DNA of 64,000 nt from an uncultured Carboxylicivirga sp. (GTDB lineage: Bacteria > Bacteroidota > Bacteroidia > Bacteroidales > Marinilabiliaceae). The stretch is from the NCBI RefSeq assembly GCF_963668385.1, contig NZ_OY764327.1, forward strand, positions 4,808,501-4,872,500, read 5' to 3'. Below the pieces are notes generated by a model. The model did not search any database. It was given only the letters and a program-made list of their open reading frames with translations, and was not told the DNA's origin. How positions within the stretch are numbered: position 1 is the stretch's first letter; every line of letters starts with the position of its first letter. The translations under genes and the position numbers were made by a program. Below, one piece after another: positions 18,403 through 28,119 of this stretch.

Positions 18403-19455
18403 ATGAATAATCTATCAATATTCGGTTTTGACAAGTATTGCAAGTCCACCGAAATAAATGCCTACGGTACTTATGCGCGCATATTAAGTGTAAACAAAAC
18501 CAATTATAAAATAATTAGCTCTAACGGATTACAAACAGCAGAACTCATTGGCCAGTTGCTGTATACCTTATCTCCATCAGAACTCCCCCAAACCGGTGAT
18601 TGGGTAGAAATTTTTGAATATGATCAAAACAGTATTATTACTAAAGTACTCCCCCGCTTAAGTGTTATCTCTCGAAAATCCTCTGGTAAAACAAGCGACA
18701 TTCAAATTTTGGCAGCTAATGTTGATGCTGCAATTATCATTCAAGGACTCGATCAGGATTTTAACATTAACCGCATCGAACGTATGAGTGTAGCCCTTAC
18801 CGATGCAGGTGTAGAAACGATAGTTGTTTTAAATAAAATTGATTTAGATGAAAACTGACCTGATAAAGTTAAGCAAGTACAAAACCGCATGCCTAATTGT
18901 ACAGTTATAGCCATCACCGCCATAAATAATTCTGTAGAAAAATCCTTCAATAATATTCTAATACCTCAGCACACTTATGTTTTAATGGGTTCTTCAGGAG
19001 TTGGTAAAAGCACATTAGTAAACAATCTACTTGAAGCAAAACATCAATCTACACAAGAAGTAAGTACCGCTGTTGGAAAAGGTAAACACACCACTACTAA
19101 TCGCGAAATGTTTATCTTACCCAATGGAAGTATTATCATTGATTCACCAGGTGTTAGAGAGTTTGCACTATCCACAGAAAGCATCGGATCAGTTGATTCC
19201 ACATTCGACAACATACATGAACTTTCAGCTAATTGTAAATTTAAAGACTGCACACATACCTCTGAATGTGAATGCGCTGTACTCGAAGCTCTCAAAGATG
19301 GCTCTTTAAGTGAAGGTGAATACACCAATTATCTAAAACTACGAAATGAAGCCATATACTTTCAACAAACCTCACAAGACCGGAAACGAAAAGGAAAACA
19401 TCTTGCCAAACTAATAAAAGATATGAAGGATAAAAATATGAAAGGATCGTATTAA
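18403..19455 (+). pseudogene. rsgA: RsgA-like ribosome small-subunit GTPase, interrupted by one in-frame TGA
   Basis: One frame runs from the ATG at 18403 to 19455 with a single TGA at 18856-18858, about 350 codons in all. The first part has the OB-like domain and the G4 motif VVLNKIDLDEN just before the stop. The second keeps G1 GSSGVGKST, G2 KGKHTTTN, G3 DSPGVREF and the C-terminal zinc knuckle (CKFKDCTHTSECEC). The order G4-G1-G3 is the circular permutation typical of RsgA/YjeQ, which matures the 30S subunit. Everything except the one codon looks intact, so this is a recent nonsense mutation, a sequencing error, or a programmed event. An internal ATG at 18889 could start a 188-residue fragment with G1-G3 but no G4. 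It may be a second paralogue. Confidence 0.85.
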
Positions 19456-19888
19456 GATATTGCATTAAAAAACTAATATTTATACACTAATAAATCAAAT
19501 AGACCTCAGTTCATATTAACTTCACAGTTATCTGATTTAAAAGAATAAATACTTATCACATATTACATCTTATGATATGATTCATCTACACCTAATCAAT
19601 GCCAGATGTACTATATAATAAAATCTTACAACATCAACACCTCTATTATTAGCAAATAACATAAGATCACCTCTACCAATAAATCAGTATTTACTTTGCA
19701 CAAATTCAATTTACTTACATTTGTAATAAATATGCATTACTTGAAAGAATTCTTGCATTCAACTAAATAAATCATTCATTCATAACATTGTAATTCACAT
19801 TCGTCAATCATTCTTAACCTGCATAATAATTTTACTTAATTTTAATCAATGAGTAATTGACAATTAAACACCTTTAGATAATTATTGG
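19456..19888. other. AT-rich upstream region of a histidine kinase
   Basis: 433 nt with no open frame and no repeats. A promoter candidate lies at 19695-19724; otherwise I see nothing in it. Confidence 0.4.
19695..19724 (+). promoter_or_regulatory. Candidate promoter for the 19.9-kb histidine kinase
   Basis: TACATTTGT (19716-19724) matches TAnnTTTGY exactly, with TTTG at 19695-19698, 17 nt upstream. This implies a leader of about 160 nt before the ATG at 19889. Confidence 0.4.
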
Positions 19889-21214
19889 ATGTTCAGCAAG
19901 AAATTAAAATCAATCTATCTAAAAATCATTCCCGACACGATTCACTTTAAGAATCGTTTTGCTCTTAAGACCATTGCTTTAGGAACTGCTCTTGGTTTTA
20001 TTGCAACTATGTTTAATATTTTGCTTGAACTTGATGTAAAACTATCTTTGTTTACCAGTTTTATAACCATTTATTTTGGTGTTCTTTATTTCTTGGCCCG
20101 AGTTAAAAACAAATATTTACTGGTTCGAAAATCCTTTGCTTTTTTTATGCTAATTAACTTAAATGGGTTATGGATTTTAAATGGAGGATCACAAGGACCT
20201 ACCATTATTATTTTTCAGGCAATTTTTGCACTTGGATTGTTTATTGTTCCCCCCCGAAGTATTATAAAAGTTGGGATCATTTTTGCCATTAACATAACAG
20301 GTCTATTTCTACTCGAATACTTAAGGCCTGATATCATTCATGGATACACTGCCGAAGCGTCCCGTTTATTAGACATTTACCACATTTCAATTATTCTGTT
20401 TATTAGTGAAATACCATTAATTTACTACGCTAATAAAACTTACAAAACAGAACAGATCAAAGCTGAAAAATCAGAACAAATAAAATCTGCCTTTCTGGCA
20501 AATATGAGCCACGAAATACGTACACCCATGAATGTATTATTAGGTTTTTCTGAGTTATTACGAGATAATGAGATCTCAGATAATGAGAAGAACCAATATT
20601 TAGACATTATACAACAAAACGGTACTGTTTTGCTGCATATTCTTGATAACGTTCTTGATTTATCAAAACTAGATGCGAATACAATTCATATAAAAGAATC
20701 GAATATTCAATTAGAACCTTTACTCGAAAGCCTTCAGAAGAGTCATCTACAACACAGCGAAGATAAGCAGCTTAATATAGAAGTTCAAAACAAATCACTT
20801 ATCAATGACTTATCTATTATCACTGATGAGCAAATAATAATTCAAATTTTTAACAACCTTATAAATAATTCCATCAAGTTTACTCAAAAAGGAAAAATTA
20901 CCATTGGTTATAAAATAAACGAGAATGGATCGAAAATTATTTTCTTTGTTAAAGATACAGGTATTGGAATTCATCCAAGCATATTACCTTTTGTATTTGA
21001 GCGTTTCAGACAAGGAGATGAAAGATTGAAACGTGAATTTTCCGGAGCTGGACTTGGCTTAACCATTTCAAAAGGCCTTATCGAATTATTAAATGGAAAA
21101 ATATGGATAAAAACAGCTGTTAACATGGGAACCACGGTATATTTTTCTATTGATTTAGTTTTATCTGAAAGAATTGAACGTAACCACTTTATTAAGTCTG
21201 CGATATTGCTTTAA
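19889..21214 (+). CDS. Membrane sensor histidine kinase
   Basis: 441 residues. Five or six hydrophobic segments fill residues ~25-180 with almost no periplasmic domain, so it probably senses membrane state or a small ligand. A short coiled coil leads to HisKA with NMSHEIRTPMN (phosphoacceptor H208), then HATPase with N box NNLINNSIKFT, G1 KDTGIGI, F box FERFRQGD and G2 GAGLGLTIS. No PAS or receiver domain, and no response regulator nearby, so it is an orphan kinase. Its stop TAA (21212-21214) overlaps the stop of the opposing kinase, which has the same plan; the two may be inverted duplicates or partners. ATG start. Confidence 0.92.
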   Translation: MFSKKLKSIYLKIIPDTIHFKNRFALKTIALGTALGFIATMFNILLELDVKLSLFTSFITIYFGVLYFLARVKNKYLLVRKSFAFFMLINLNGLWILNGGSQGPTIIIFQAIFALGLFIVPPRSIIKVGIIFAINITGLFLLEYLRPDIIHGYTAEASRLLDIYHISIILFISEIPLIYYANKTYKTEQIKAEKSEQIKSAFLANMSHEIRTPMNVLLGFSELLRDNEISDNEKNQYLDIIQQNGTVLLHILDNVLDLSKLDANTIHIKESNIQLEPLLESLQKSHLQHSEDKQLNIEVQNKSLINDLSIITDEQIIIQIFNNLINNSIKFTQKGKITIGYKINENGSKIIFFVKDTGIGIHPSILPFVFERFRQGDERLKREFSGAGLGLTISKGLIELLNGKIWIKTAVNMGTTVYFSIDLVLSERIERNHFIKSAILL

Positions 21215-22563
21215 GCTTCCTGTTCTTGATGTTTTGGTAAACTAAAATAAAAAGTAGTACCACTTCCTTCTTGCGAATCAAACCAAATTTTACCTCCTAA
21301 AGATTCAACCAAGCTTTTACTTATTGATAAGCCTAAACCAGCACCTCCTTTTAGTTGATCAACCTTAACAAAACGCCTAAAAATAAATTTCTTGTTTTCT
21401 TCTGGAATTCCAATTCCAGTATCCTTCACATAAAACAACAAAATATCACCAGCATCATCATATCCAACCTCAATCTCACCACTAAAGGTAAACTTATATG
21501 CATTATTGATCAGGTTAATGAGTATTTGTTTAATTCGCTTCCTATCACTTTTTAACGCAAGTTCTGAACATGAGAACAAGTTTTCGACAAACAGCAGTTT
21601 TACCTTTTCTCCATTTTTTTTCGATTCATACAAGTGCTTTATTTCTGTAATCAAACTTCCCAGTTGAAAAAAGTCAGTGTGAGTGGTAAGTTGGTGACTC
21701 TCGATTAAGGAAGCATCCACTAGATTATCCATCATTTCGAGCAAGTACTGTCCATTCTGAAATATAAAATTGTAATAATGTTTCTTATCAGATTCATCAT
21801 CTACCATATCTTGAGACAACAACTCAGAATACCCTAAAATAGCATTTAATGGTGTTCTAACTTCATGACTAATATTGGCCAAAAACATTGATTTAAGCTG
21901 ATCTGATTCTTCTGCCTTTTCTTTTGCGTCATTCAATTGTTCAATATTAATCTCTAACGAACCTTGTAATGCTTTTAAACTATCAATAATCTGTTTTAAT
22001 CCTTTTACAACCAGAGCTAGTGGTATTGAAGCAACAGCCGACATTGGTAGTACATTAAAGCTTAATACAAACCAATGCTCTGCACTCATTACGCTAATAT
22101 GAAAGTTGTCAAAAACATCAAATATCAAACCGATCCCAATCAACGTAATAACTACAAAATTGATTATCACGCTACCTATAGCTCCTTTTAAACCAAACAG
22201 CAGTGCTGCTAATATCGAATATCCAATAAGATATATAAATCCGGCACCATCTGTTCCTAGCGAAATAAGCAGTGTTATCCCTAAAAATAAAGACATATGA
22301 GTAATTACGTAATACTTTACTCTTAACGGAATATTATAGAATAAAACAACCACTATAATCGAACCATAAGCCATTGTAATGACAACGGCAACTAAATTAT
22401 ATTTTGAGAGGACTGACCATACTAAACCAAAACCATAAGCTGCACCACCTAGGATTAAGAATAGGAATAATACTCGTAAAAAGATATACTCTTTCCAATA
22501 TTCTATTCCTTCGTTTAGATTATGATTATTTGGTGTTAACCTTTTTGTTATCCATTTTTTCAT
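21211..22563 (-). CDS. Membrane sensor histidine kinase, convergent partner
   Basis: 450 residues. Six or seven membrane segments at ~28-190, a short coiled coil (~195-225), HisKA with NISHEVRTPLN (H233), HATPase with NLINNAYKFT, KDTGIGIPEENK, FRRFVKVDQ and GAGLGLSIS. Same layout as the kinase on the other strand, but the two are clearly diverged in the membrane part. No response regulator is adjacent. It ends on the same TTAA tetranucleotide (21211-21214) as its opposite, so transcription read-through on either side would make antisense RNA to the other kinase. ATG at 22561-22563. Confidence 0.92.
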   Translation of the reverse strand: MKKWITKRLTPNNHNLNEGIEYWKEYIFLRVLFLFLILGGAAYGFGLVWSVLSKYNLVAVVITMAYGSIIVVVLFYNIPLRVKYYVITHMSLFLGITLLISLGTDGAGFIYLIGYSILAALLFGLKGAIGSVIINFVVITLIGIGLIFDVFDNFHISVMSAEHWFVLSFNVLPMSAVASIPLALVVKGLKQIIDSLKALQGSLEINIEQLNDAKEKAEESDQLKSMFLANISHEVRTPLNAILGYSELLSQDMVDDESDKKHYYNFIFQNGQYLLEMMDNLVDASLIESHQLTTHTDFFQLGSLITEIKHLYESKKNGEKVKLLFVENLFSCSELALKSDRKRIKQILINLINNAYKFTFSGEIEVGYDDAGDILLFYVKDTGIGIPEENKKFIFRRFVKVDQLKGGAGLGLSISKSLVESLGGKIWFDSQEGSGTTFYFSLPKHQEQEA

Positions 22564-22841
22564 AAACTGTTTTAGGCTTGGATTGCATTAGTTAATTGCA
22601 AATACACATCTAACGTAATACCTTTTTTTCAAAAAAGTAGTGTTGACATTGATTAATTGATAAATACCAAAGATGAACGTAACACATTATTAGATAAAAG
22701 TTAGTGATATCTTAATAATATTGAAAATTTATCTCCACTTTCTCTTTTAGCACACTAAAAAACATTGACTTACGAAACTTTAATTAGTAAATTTATTATA
22801 AATCAATCTCAAGTTTCACCGTCTATTTATCACTATTTACT

Positions 22842-23345
22842 ATGAACAAACTACTTTTTTACCTTGGAGTTCTATTTATTTTAGGCTGTACTAATCAGGA
22901 CAGATCAATCGCATCCCTACAAAATGAGAAGAAAATACTTGTAGAAGCTGCAAAGGCCACTTCACATTTTATAAAAGTGATAGAAACAAATAATATTCCT
23001 GCAATTAAGGAGTGCTTTGATACTTCAGAAAACTTCCGCCTAATACTTAGCGGTGATGCCTATACTAGCAAGAGTTTCAAAGAAATGGCAGATAACATGT
23101 TACCAAATGTAGACCATCAGATTATGGATACCAAAAAAGAAATTTATACTATAATTGGTAAGGATTGCTTTATTCATTACTGGACTGGATTTAACGGCAT
23201 GTACTTTAAAGATGGCACATCAATGGAAATAAATAAGTTTTATATGACTTACATTTATAAAAAGATTGATGAAAAATGGAAAATTATTCATGCACATGAA
23301 TCGTGGATGCCAGAATCTCCAGAAGAAAACATATCTCCAGAATAA
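22842..23345 (+). CDS. Small lipoprotein with an NTF2/SnoaL-like fold
   Basis: 167 residues. The signal peptide MNKLLFYLGVLFILGC has a lipobox ending at C16, so the protein is lipid-anchored, probably in the periplasm or outer membrane. The mature part alternates helix and strand like the DUF4440/SnoaL (NTF2-like) superfamily: a helix (AAKATSHFIKVIETNNIPAI), then strands with YIYKKIDEKWKIIHAHESW near the C-terminus, which is the usual last hairpin of that fold. Activity unknown. Single gene; the downstream hairpin mainly serves the opposing gene. Fold assignment is from pattern only. Confidence 0.7.
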   Translation: MNKLLFYLGVLFILGCTNQDRSIASLQNEKKILVEAAKATSHFIKVIETNNIPAIKECFDTSENFRLILSGDAYTSKSFKEMADNMLPNVDHQIMDTKKEIYTIIGKDCFIHYWTGFNGMYFKDGTSMEINKFYMTYIYKKIDEKWKIIHAHESWMPESPEENISPE

Positions 23346-23386
23346 AAATAAAAACCGTCCTTTACATTAGAGTTTAAGGACGGTTG
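23346..23386 (-). terminator. Terminator of the PNGase F-like gene
   Basis: Perfect 10-bp stem AACCGTCCTT/AAGGACGGTT (23353-23362 and 23376-23385). On the minus strand it is followed by TTTTTATTTTTATT, starting about 10 nt after the stop. The plus side lacks a good T-run. Confidence 0.8.
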
Positions 23387-23395
23387 ATGATTTTA

Positions 23396-25087
23396 TTATT
23401 CTTCTCCAGTCAATGTACCGGAAACACACCAATGACTAAAACTATTACCTTCCTGATCACCTTGATCAATAATCACCTTCACCTCGTGCTTTCCTTTTGT
23501 CAGCTTCTCTAAATGAATAATATAAGGTAATGTAACACTTGCCGGACACCAGTTAGAACGACTCAAATCACTTGATGACATTCCGTTAGAAAAATTGCCT
23601 GATGCTGGATTATATAAACGATACGTAGCACAATCGGTACGCCATGGTGTAACTGTATAAACCAGTTTGCCATCCAATAAAATCTGATTTAACTTAGGAT
23701 TAAATTCATCTCCTCCTCCCCAACCGCCATGGCCGGTTGAAGTGTAAATCAGTTGTGAAGCCTTCAGATCATTATCTAAATTGAAACGAACCGTAAGTGT
23801 ATCATTATTAAAGAAACGTCCATAATTTTGACCCGACATTTCCATAATATTTACGGTATAAAATAGTGGTTTGACAATTTGTTTCTCTGAATTGGATTCA
23901 TCCTCATCCGGATAAAAATCTAATTTTAAATTTACCTTATGCCCACCTTTATCGTAATTTCCAACAAAGACTCCTATTGTAATTTCATTTTGATTCTTAG
24001 GGATAACCTGAGTGATTTCTTCTTTATATAAAGCCTCATCAAACCAAGGATAATTATTAATCTCACGTCGTTTATTAAAATGCCCCACTCCAAACGATGA
24101 AGCAAATCGCATAAGCTCAACAGGTGTTTCATAACCTGATTCACTAATCATTCCTTGGTATTTCTGTCCATCATTATCGGTAAAAGATGGCACAACATCC
24201 ACCCCTTTAGTAAATGCATCCAGCATTGTTTGCGCCTTTAAATTATCTTTTATCATAAATACAGACCCTACCCGATCGTAAGCATCACCGTTTGATGCAC
24301 AAGTTAGTTGTACAAATACTTTAGCTCCTTTATGCCATACTTCTGGTAATGTAATTCGTTTTAAAATAACACTTCCATTTGAGAAATGATAAACACTATC
24401 TTTTACCAACACTGGATTTTTAGCTGTTGGTTTGGATGGATCAAAATTTATAATTTCATCTTCAAAAACGGGTATCGTAACATAACGCGATCGAATCATC
24501 AGTTCTTCCATTCTCGATTGTTTAACTTCCATAGCTGCAGCTACAGGATAATCTGGAATTTTGGATAGCTTTACTTTATCGATGGATTCGATTTGATACA
24601 TGTAACTATTGTTAATTCTAACCTTTAATACCAAAGCATCCTTTTCGGGTAAAAATGATTTATAGGGAGATCCCTTTGCCTGAGCTTCGGTTGTATACCA
24701 AACTTCTATCGTATTCGAAAAAGAAGAAAATGTAGCGTATTTACAGTCGTAGTCAAGTATTACATCACTTGTTTCTTTAAATTGAGGTTGAGCTAAAGAA
24801 TCAAATGCAGTTGTTACCTTATAAAGGTCACTGTTGTAACTCAGAATAGAGACCATTGCCTTAGCATTAAAATCGATATAATTGCGGACTTTATCAGAGT
24901 CATTTGAAAGATAAGTAACCCCATCTAAATAGGTTAATGTTCTTTCTGCATTATCGATCTTTTTGTCATTAGTATAAAAAGAGTACTTCAACTTATAGGC
25001 CTTCTTATTTGAACCACTAACATTAAAGACCAATAAACAGAATATAAAAAACACAAATATTTTCCTTAACATTTGCAAAACACGCAT
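23396..25087 (-). CDS. Secreted PNGase F-like glycoamidase
   Basis: 563 residues from the ATG at 25085-25087; an upstream TTG (25114) and an internal ATG (25072) are alternatives, and all keep the signal peptide (LRKIFVFFIFCLLVFNVSG). Residues ~30-200 form a beta-rich N-terminal module. The C-terminal half holds the paired PNGase F jelly-roll signatures: STGHGGWGGGDEFNPK, then WRTDCATYRLYNPASG, then SDLSRSNWCP. In flavobacterial PNGase F an Asp and Glu near these segments cut the bond between Asn and the first GlcNAc of N-glycans. It suggests deglycosylation of host or algal glycoproteins. It is not beside SusCD or glycosidases, so it stands alone. Confidence 0.85.
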   Translation of the reverse strand: MRVLQMLRKIFVFFIFCLLVFNVSGSNKKAYKLKYSFYTNDKKIDNAERTLTYLDGVTYLSNDSDKVRNYIDFNAKAMVSILSYNSDLYKVTTAFDSLAQPQFKETSDVILDYDCKYATFSSFSNTIEVWYTTEAQAKGSPYKSFLPEKDALVLKVRINNSYMYQIESIDKVKLSKIPDYPVAAAMEVKQSRMEELMIRSRYVTIPVFEDEIINFDPSKPTAKNPVLVKDSVYHFSNGSVILKRITLPEVWHKGAKVFVQLTCASNGDAYDRVGSVFMIKDNLKAQTMLDAFTKGVDVVPSFTDNDGQKYQGMISESGYETPVELMRFASSFGVGHFNKRREINNYPWFDEALYKEEITQVIPKNQNEITIGVFVGNYDKGGHKVNLKLDFYPDEDESNSEKQIVKPLFYTVNIMEMSGQNYGRFFNNDTLTVRFNLDNDLKASQLIYTSTGHGGWGGGDEFNPKLNQILLDGKLVYTVTPWRTDCATYRLYNPASGNFSNGMSSSDLSRSNWCPASVTLPYIIHLEKLTKGKHEVKVIIDQGDQEGNSFSHWCVSGTLTGEE

Positions 25088-25208
25088 AGATTTAAAGTTT
25101 AATAGATTGGACAAGAGGAATTATTTCCTCCTTATAATAATCTGGAACATAGAAAGCTTATAATATTATCGAGTAAACGCGAGTAATTATTCTCAACATC
25201 TTATCATA

Positions 25209-26642
25209 TTAAGAAGCTACTTCTATTTTAGCTTCGTCCTTTGTTTCTTTTGAACTTCCATTTAACTCTCCAATAACTGTTGAAACCGTTGCATCACCTG
25301 TTACATTTACAACTGTACGAACCATATCCAGAATTCTATCAACGGGAAGAATAATACCAATCCAAGCAGGATTCAATCCTACAGAGCTTAATACGATCAT
25401 CAACATAACCAATCCTGCACTTGGGATGGCTGCCGAACCAATACTTGCCAAGGTCGCTGTAAGAACAATGGTTAGTTGTTGTGCAAGATCGAGATCAATC
25501 ATATGCCATTGAGCCAAAAACACTACAGCAATAGCCTGATACATGCTTGTTCCGTCCATATTAACGGTGGCTCCTATGGGCAAAACAAAGCTGGATACTT
25601 TGGGATCAACTTTTAGATTTCCTTCCACACATTCTAACGTAACTGGCAAAGTAGCAGCACTAGAACTAGTAGAAAACGCCAACATCTGAGCTGGGCTAAT
25701 TCCTTTTAAAAAGCTCTTATACGATAATCTTTTGACAAAGAACTTCATGATTGTTGGATAAATAACAAAAGCCATTAATAATAAACCCGCCAATACAGTT
25801 AAAGAGTACCATGTTAAGCCTTTAAACATCTCAAATACTTTTTCCGGGTCATCACCAGCCATTTCGGAAACCAAACCAGCCAGTAAGGCAAATACAAAGA
25901 AAGGAGCTGCTTTCATTATCAGATCAACCATTTTTAAAAACACTTCAGTTAATCCATTTATAACATCTATAACAGGTTTCGATTGTTTTGCAGGCACATA
26001 TAACAATGAAATTCCAAAGAAAATGGCAAAAAAGATAATCTTCAACATATGGCCATTATCACTCAGTGCCCAAAAGACATTTTCGGGAACCATATCTTCC
26101 AGAAATTGCAATGGTCCGCTTTCCTTTTGCTCACTGACTTGTTTTAATCGCTTGGCTACATTTTCATCCTGATCGTAACCTCGACGCTTAGCAACCTCAT
26201 CAATTAATGATTGATTGGAATCATCACACAGTAAACAGGTATTATCATGTGCAGGGTGTCCTTCTTGTTGTGCCCATAATTCATAGGCAATGCGATTTTC
26301 GGTTCGCACACTTTTATCCATCCATACACCCGGTTTAACAGCATTCACGAGCACTAAGCCAATGGATACAGCCAAAACAGTTGTAATTAAATAAAGTAAT
26401 AAGGTACGAAGTCCTAGCTTACCCAAATGTTTAGGATCACCCAAGCCGACAATACCTCCAATGATAGAAAACAACACCAAAGGAATAGCAATTAATTTTA
26501 GTAAACTAATAAAGATACGTCCCCAGGGTGCTATCCAATTGATAGTAAACTCGCTCCAACCAAAAAAACCGGATAATACAGCCCAAACAATTCCTAAAAA
26601 TAATCCGATAATAATTTTCCAGTGCAGTGCGAGATTCTTCAT
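25209..26642 (-). CDS. Dicarboxylate/amino acid:cation symporter (DAACS family)
   Basis: 477 residues with about eight membrane helices plus two re-entrant hairpins. The family signatures are SSSAATLPVT (first hairpin tip) and NMDGTSMYQA (transport domain unwound helix), so it takes up glutamate, aspartate or C4-dicarboxylates with sodium or protons. Unusual is a ~70-residue insert after the third helix (about 108-180, periplasmic side) that is hydrophilic and contains CLLC (C136, C139); standard bacterial GltP/GltT lack it. Ends in an acidic tail. ATG at 26640-26642. Monocistronic; a REP-like hairpin and decayed repeats lie upstream. Confidence 0.92.
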   Translation of the reverse strand: MKNLALHWKIIIGLFLGIVWAVLSGFFGWSEFTINWIAPWGRIFISLLKLIAIPLVLFSIIGGIVGLGDPKHLGKLGLRTLLLYLITTVLAVSIGLVLVNAVKPGVWMDKSVRTENRIAYELWAQQEGHPAHDNTCLLCDDSNQSLIDEVAKRRGYDQDENVAKRLKQVSEQKESGPLQFLEDMVPENVFWALSDNGHMLKIIFFAIFFGISLLYVPAKQSKPVIDVINGLTEVFLKMVDLIMKAAPFFVFALLAGLVSEMAGDDPEKVFEMFKGLTWYSLTVLAGLLLMAFVIYPTIMKFFVKRLSYKSFLKGISPAQMLAFSTSSSAATLPVTLECVEGNLKVDPKVSSFVLPIGATVNMDGTSMYQAIAVVFLAQWHMIDLDLAQQLTIVLTATLASIGSAAIPSAGLVMLMIVLSSVGLNPAWIGIILPVDRILDMVRTVVNVTGDATVSTVIGELNGSSKETKDEAKIEVAS

Positions 26643-26738
26643 TTAGTTGTTTTCTTTAATAAAATACAAAACAGCCACAAGGGCTTAAATTCTATAAATT
26701 CAAAAAACATAGCACTTACGTACTATGCTTTTACAGTC

Positions 26739-26751
26739 GTCCCTGCGGGAC
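26739..26751. repeat. Solo REP-like hairpin GTCCC-TGC-GGGAC
   Basis: Five-bp arms and a 3-nt loop, same plan (arm ending CC, 3-nt loop, arm starting GG) as the eight elements around the transposase at 55.5 kb, but a different arm sequence. It sits 97 nt upstream of the symporter gene. Confidence 0.5.
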
Positions 26752-26834
26752 TATTATTTAAGGTTAATAAGATGATCAAGTTTTGAAGCAAGAACTAATA
26801 TTCGTTGAATGATACAAACAATATTCCTTCAAAA

Positions 26835-26870
26835 CTTTTGCCTTTAACCCTTTTACTTTTGCCTTTTAAC
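26835..26870. repeat. Short direct repeat CTTTTGCCTTTAAC
   Basis: CTTTTGCCTTTAAC at 26835-26848 and CTTTTGCCTTTTAAC at 26856-26870, 21 nt apart. Semi-repetitive intergenic sequence without a visible function. Confidence 0.55.
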
Positions 26871-26874
26871 TTTC

Positions 26875-26890
26875 CCCGATAGCTATCGGG
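26875..26890. repeat. Perfect 16-bp palindrome CCCGATAGCTATCGGG
   Basis: Lies 16 nt downstream of the aroC stop. A loop-free palindrome that could fold as a hairpin at the 3' end of the aroC mRNA. I recall this word as common between Bacteroidota genes, but cannot check that here. Confidence 0.6.
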
Positions 26891-26905
26891 TAATTTGCCT
26901 TGAAT

Positions 26906-27982
26906 CTATTGATACATCTTATTCATTAAAATGGCATCAATAATTACCATAGCCGCCATTGCTTCAACAATAGGCACAGCACGTGGCAATACACAAGGAT
27001 CGTGACGACCTTGAGTAGTCGACTTAATTTCTTCACCACTTCTGTTTACTGTAGTTTGTTCCTTCAAAACTGTTGCGATGGGCTTAAATGCGACATTAAA
27101 GTAGATATCTTCGCCATTAGAGATACCTCCCTGAATTCCTCCGGAACGGTTGGTACGCGTACGAACCCTATCGCCATCCATATAAAACTCATCATTATGT
27201 TGAGATCCCATCAAATGAGTAGCATCAAAGCCCAATCCATACTCAAATCCTTTAACCGCATTGATGCTTAACATGGCACTTCCGAGCATAGCATGAAGCT
27301 TCGAAAAAACAGGTTCTCCCAAACCAACCGGAACCTGACCTACCACACAACTTATCACTCCACCTACAGAATCTTTATCGCGACGAACCTGATCAATATA
27401 CTCAATCATTTTGGCCGCCATTTCCTGATCGGGGCAACGAACAATATTTTCTTCAGTTTGATTTAAGTCCAATTCTTTATAGGACTTCTCTAACTTTAAA
27501 TTTCCAACTTTAGAGGTATACGCATTGATGGTAATACCCCATTGCTTAAGCATAAGTTTAGCAATAGAACCTGCCACCACACGAGCAATAGTTTCGCGTG
27601 CTGAAGAACGACCTCCACCGCGATAATCGCGAATACCATATTTGCTTTGATAGGTATAATCGGCATGAGAAGGACGATAAACCTCCTTTATGTTACCATA
27701 ATCTTTCGACCGTTGATCTTTATTCCAAATCACAAAACCAATTGGTGTTCCGGTTGCTTTACCTTCAAAAATACCCGATAGAAACTCCACACGGTCTTTC
27801 TCGTCTCGAGGCGTAGTAATAGCCGACTGTCCCGGACGACGACGATCCAATTCGCTTTGAACATACTCTTCGTCAATAACAGTTCCCGGTAACACTCCCT
27901 CGATGACACCACCAACAGCTTTACCGTGCGATTCACCAAAAGAAGTTAATTTATATAAGGTTCCAAATGAATTTCCAGCCAT
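26906..27982 (-). CDS. aroC: Chorismate synthase
   Basis: 358 residues, complete. It converts 5-enolpyruvylshikimate 3-phosphate to chorismate with reduced FMN, last common step to aromatic amino acids, folate and quinones. Seen: [17 protein letters not shown] near the start, RRRPGQS (46-52), [23 protein letters not shown]-type block ([12 protein letters not shown]), [13 protein letters not shown] and [16 protein letters not shown] near the end, all signature positions including catalytic His residues. ATG at 27980-27982. No other shikimate genes nearby. Confidence 0.97.
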   Translation of the reverse strand: MAGNSFGTLYKLTSFGESHGKAVGGVIEGVLPGTVIDEEYVQSELDRRRPGQSAITTPRDEKDRVEFLSGIFEGKATGTPIGFVIWNKDQRSKDYGNIKEVYRPSHADYTYQSKYGIRDYRGGGRSSARETIARVVAGSIAKLMLKQWGITINAYTSKVGNLKLEKSYKELDLNQTEENIVRCPDQEMAAKMIEYIDQVRRDKDSVGGVISCVVGQVPVGLGEPVFSKLHAMLGSAMLSINAVKGFEYGLGFDATHLMGSQHNDEFYMDGDRVRTRTNRSGGIQGGISNGEDIYFNVAFKPIATVLKEQTTVNRSGEEIKSTTQGRHDPCVLPRAVPIVEAMAAMVIIDAILMNKMYQ

Positions 27983-28069
27983 ATGTTTGTATTTGTAACA
28001 ATTTGAAATTATTCCGATCGTAAAAATAATATTTTAGAAGCTGTATCCCAACTAAGCCCAATTTTTTAG

Positions 28070-28102
28070 TATAAAAAAAGGGAAGCAAGTGCTTCCCTTT
28101 TC
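28070..28102 (-). terminator. Terminator of the SlyD-like gene
   Basis: Perfect 10-bp stem AAAGGGAAGC/GCTTCCCTTT with an AAGT loop (28077-28100), then TTTTTTTAT on the minus strand. Confidence 0.85.
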
Positions 28103-28119
28103 TAATTTCTTTGGTTTGA

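Noticed and set aside
18841-18900. Selenocysteine or programmed read-through at the rsgA TGA
   Set aside because: No SECIS-like hairpin follows the TGA and RsgA has no redox Cys at that position; nonsense mutation or base error is simpler.
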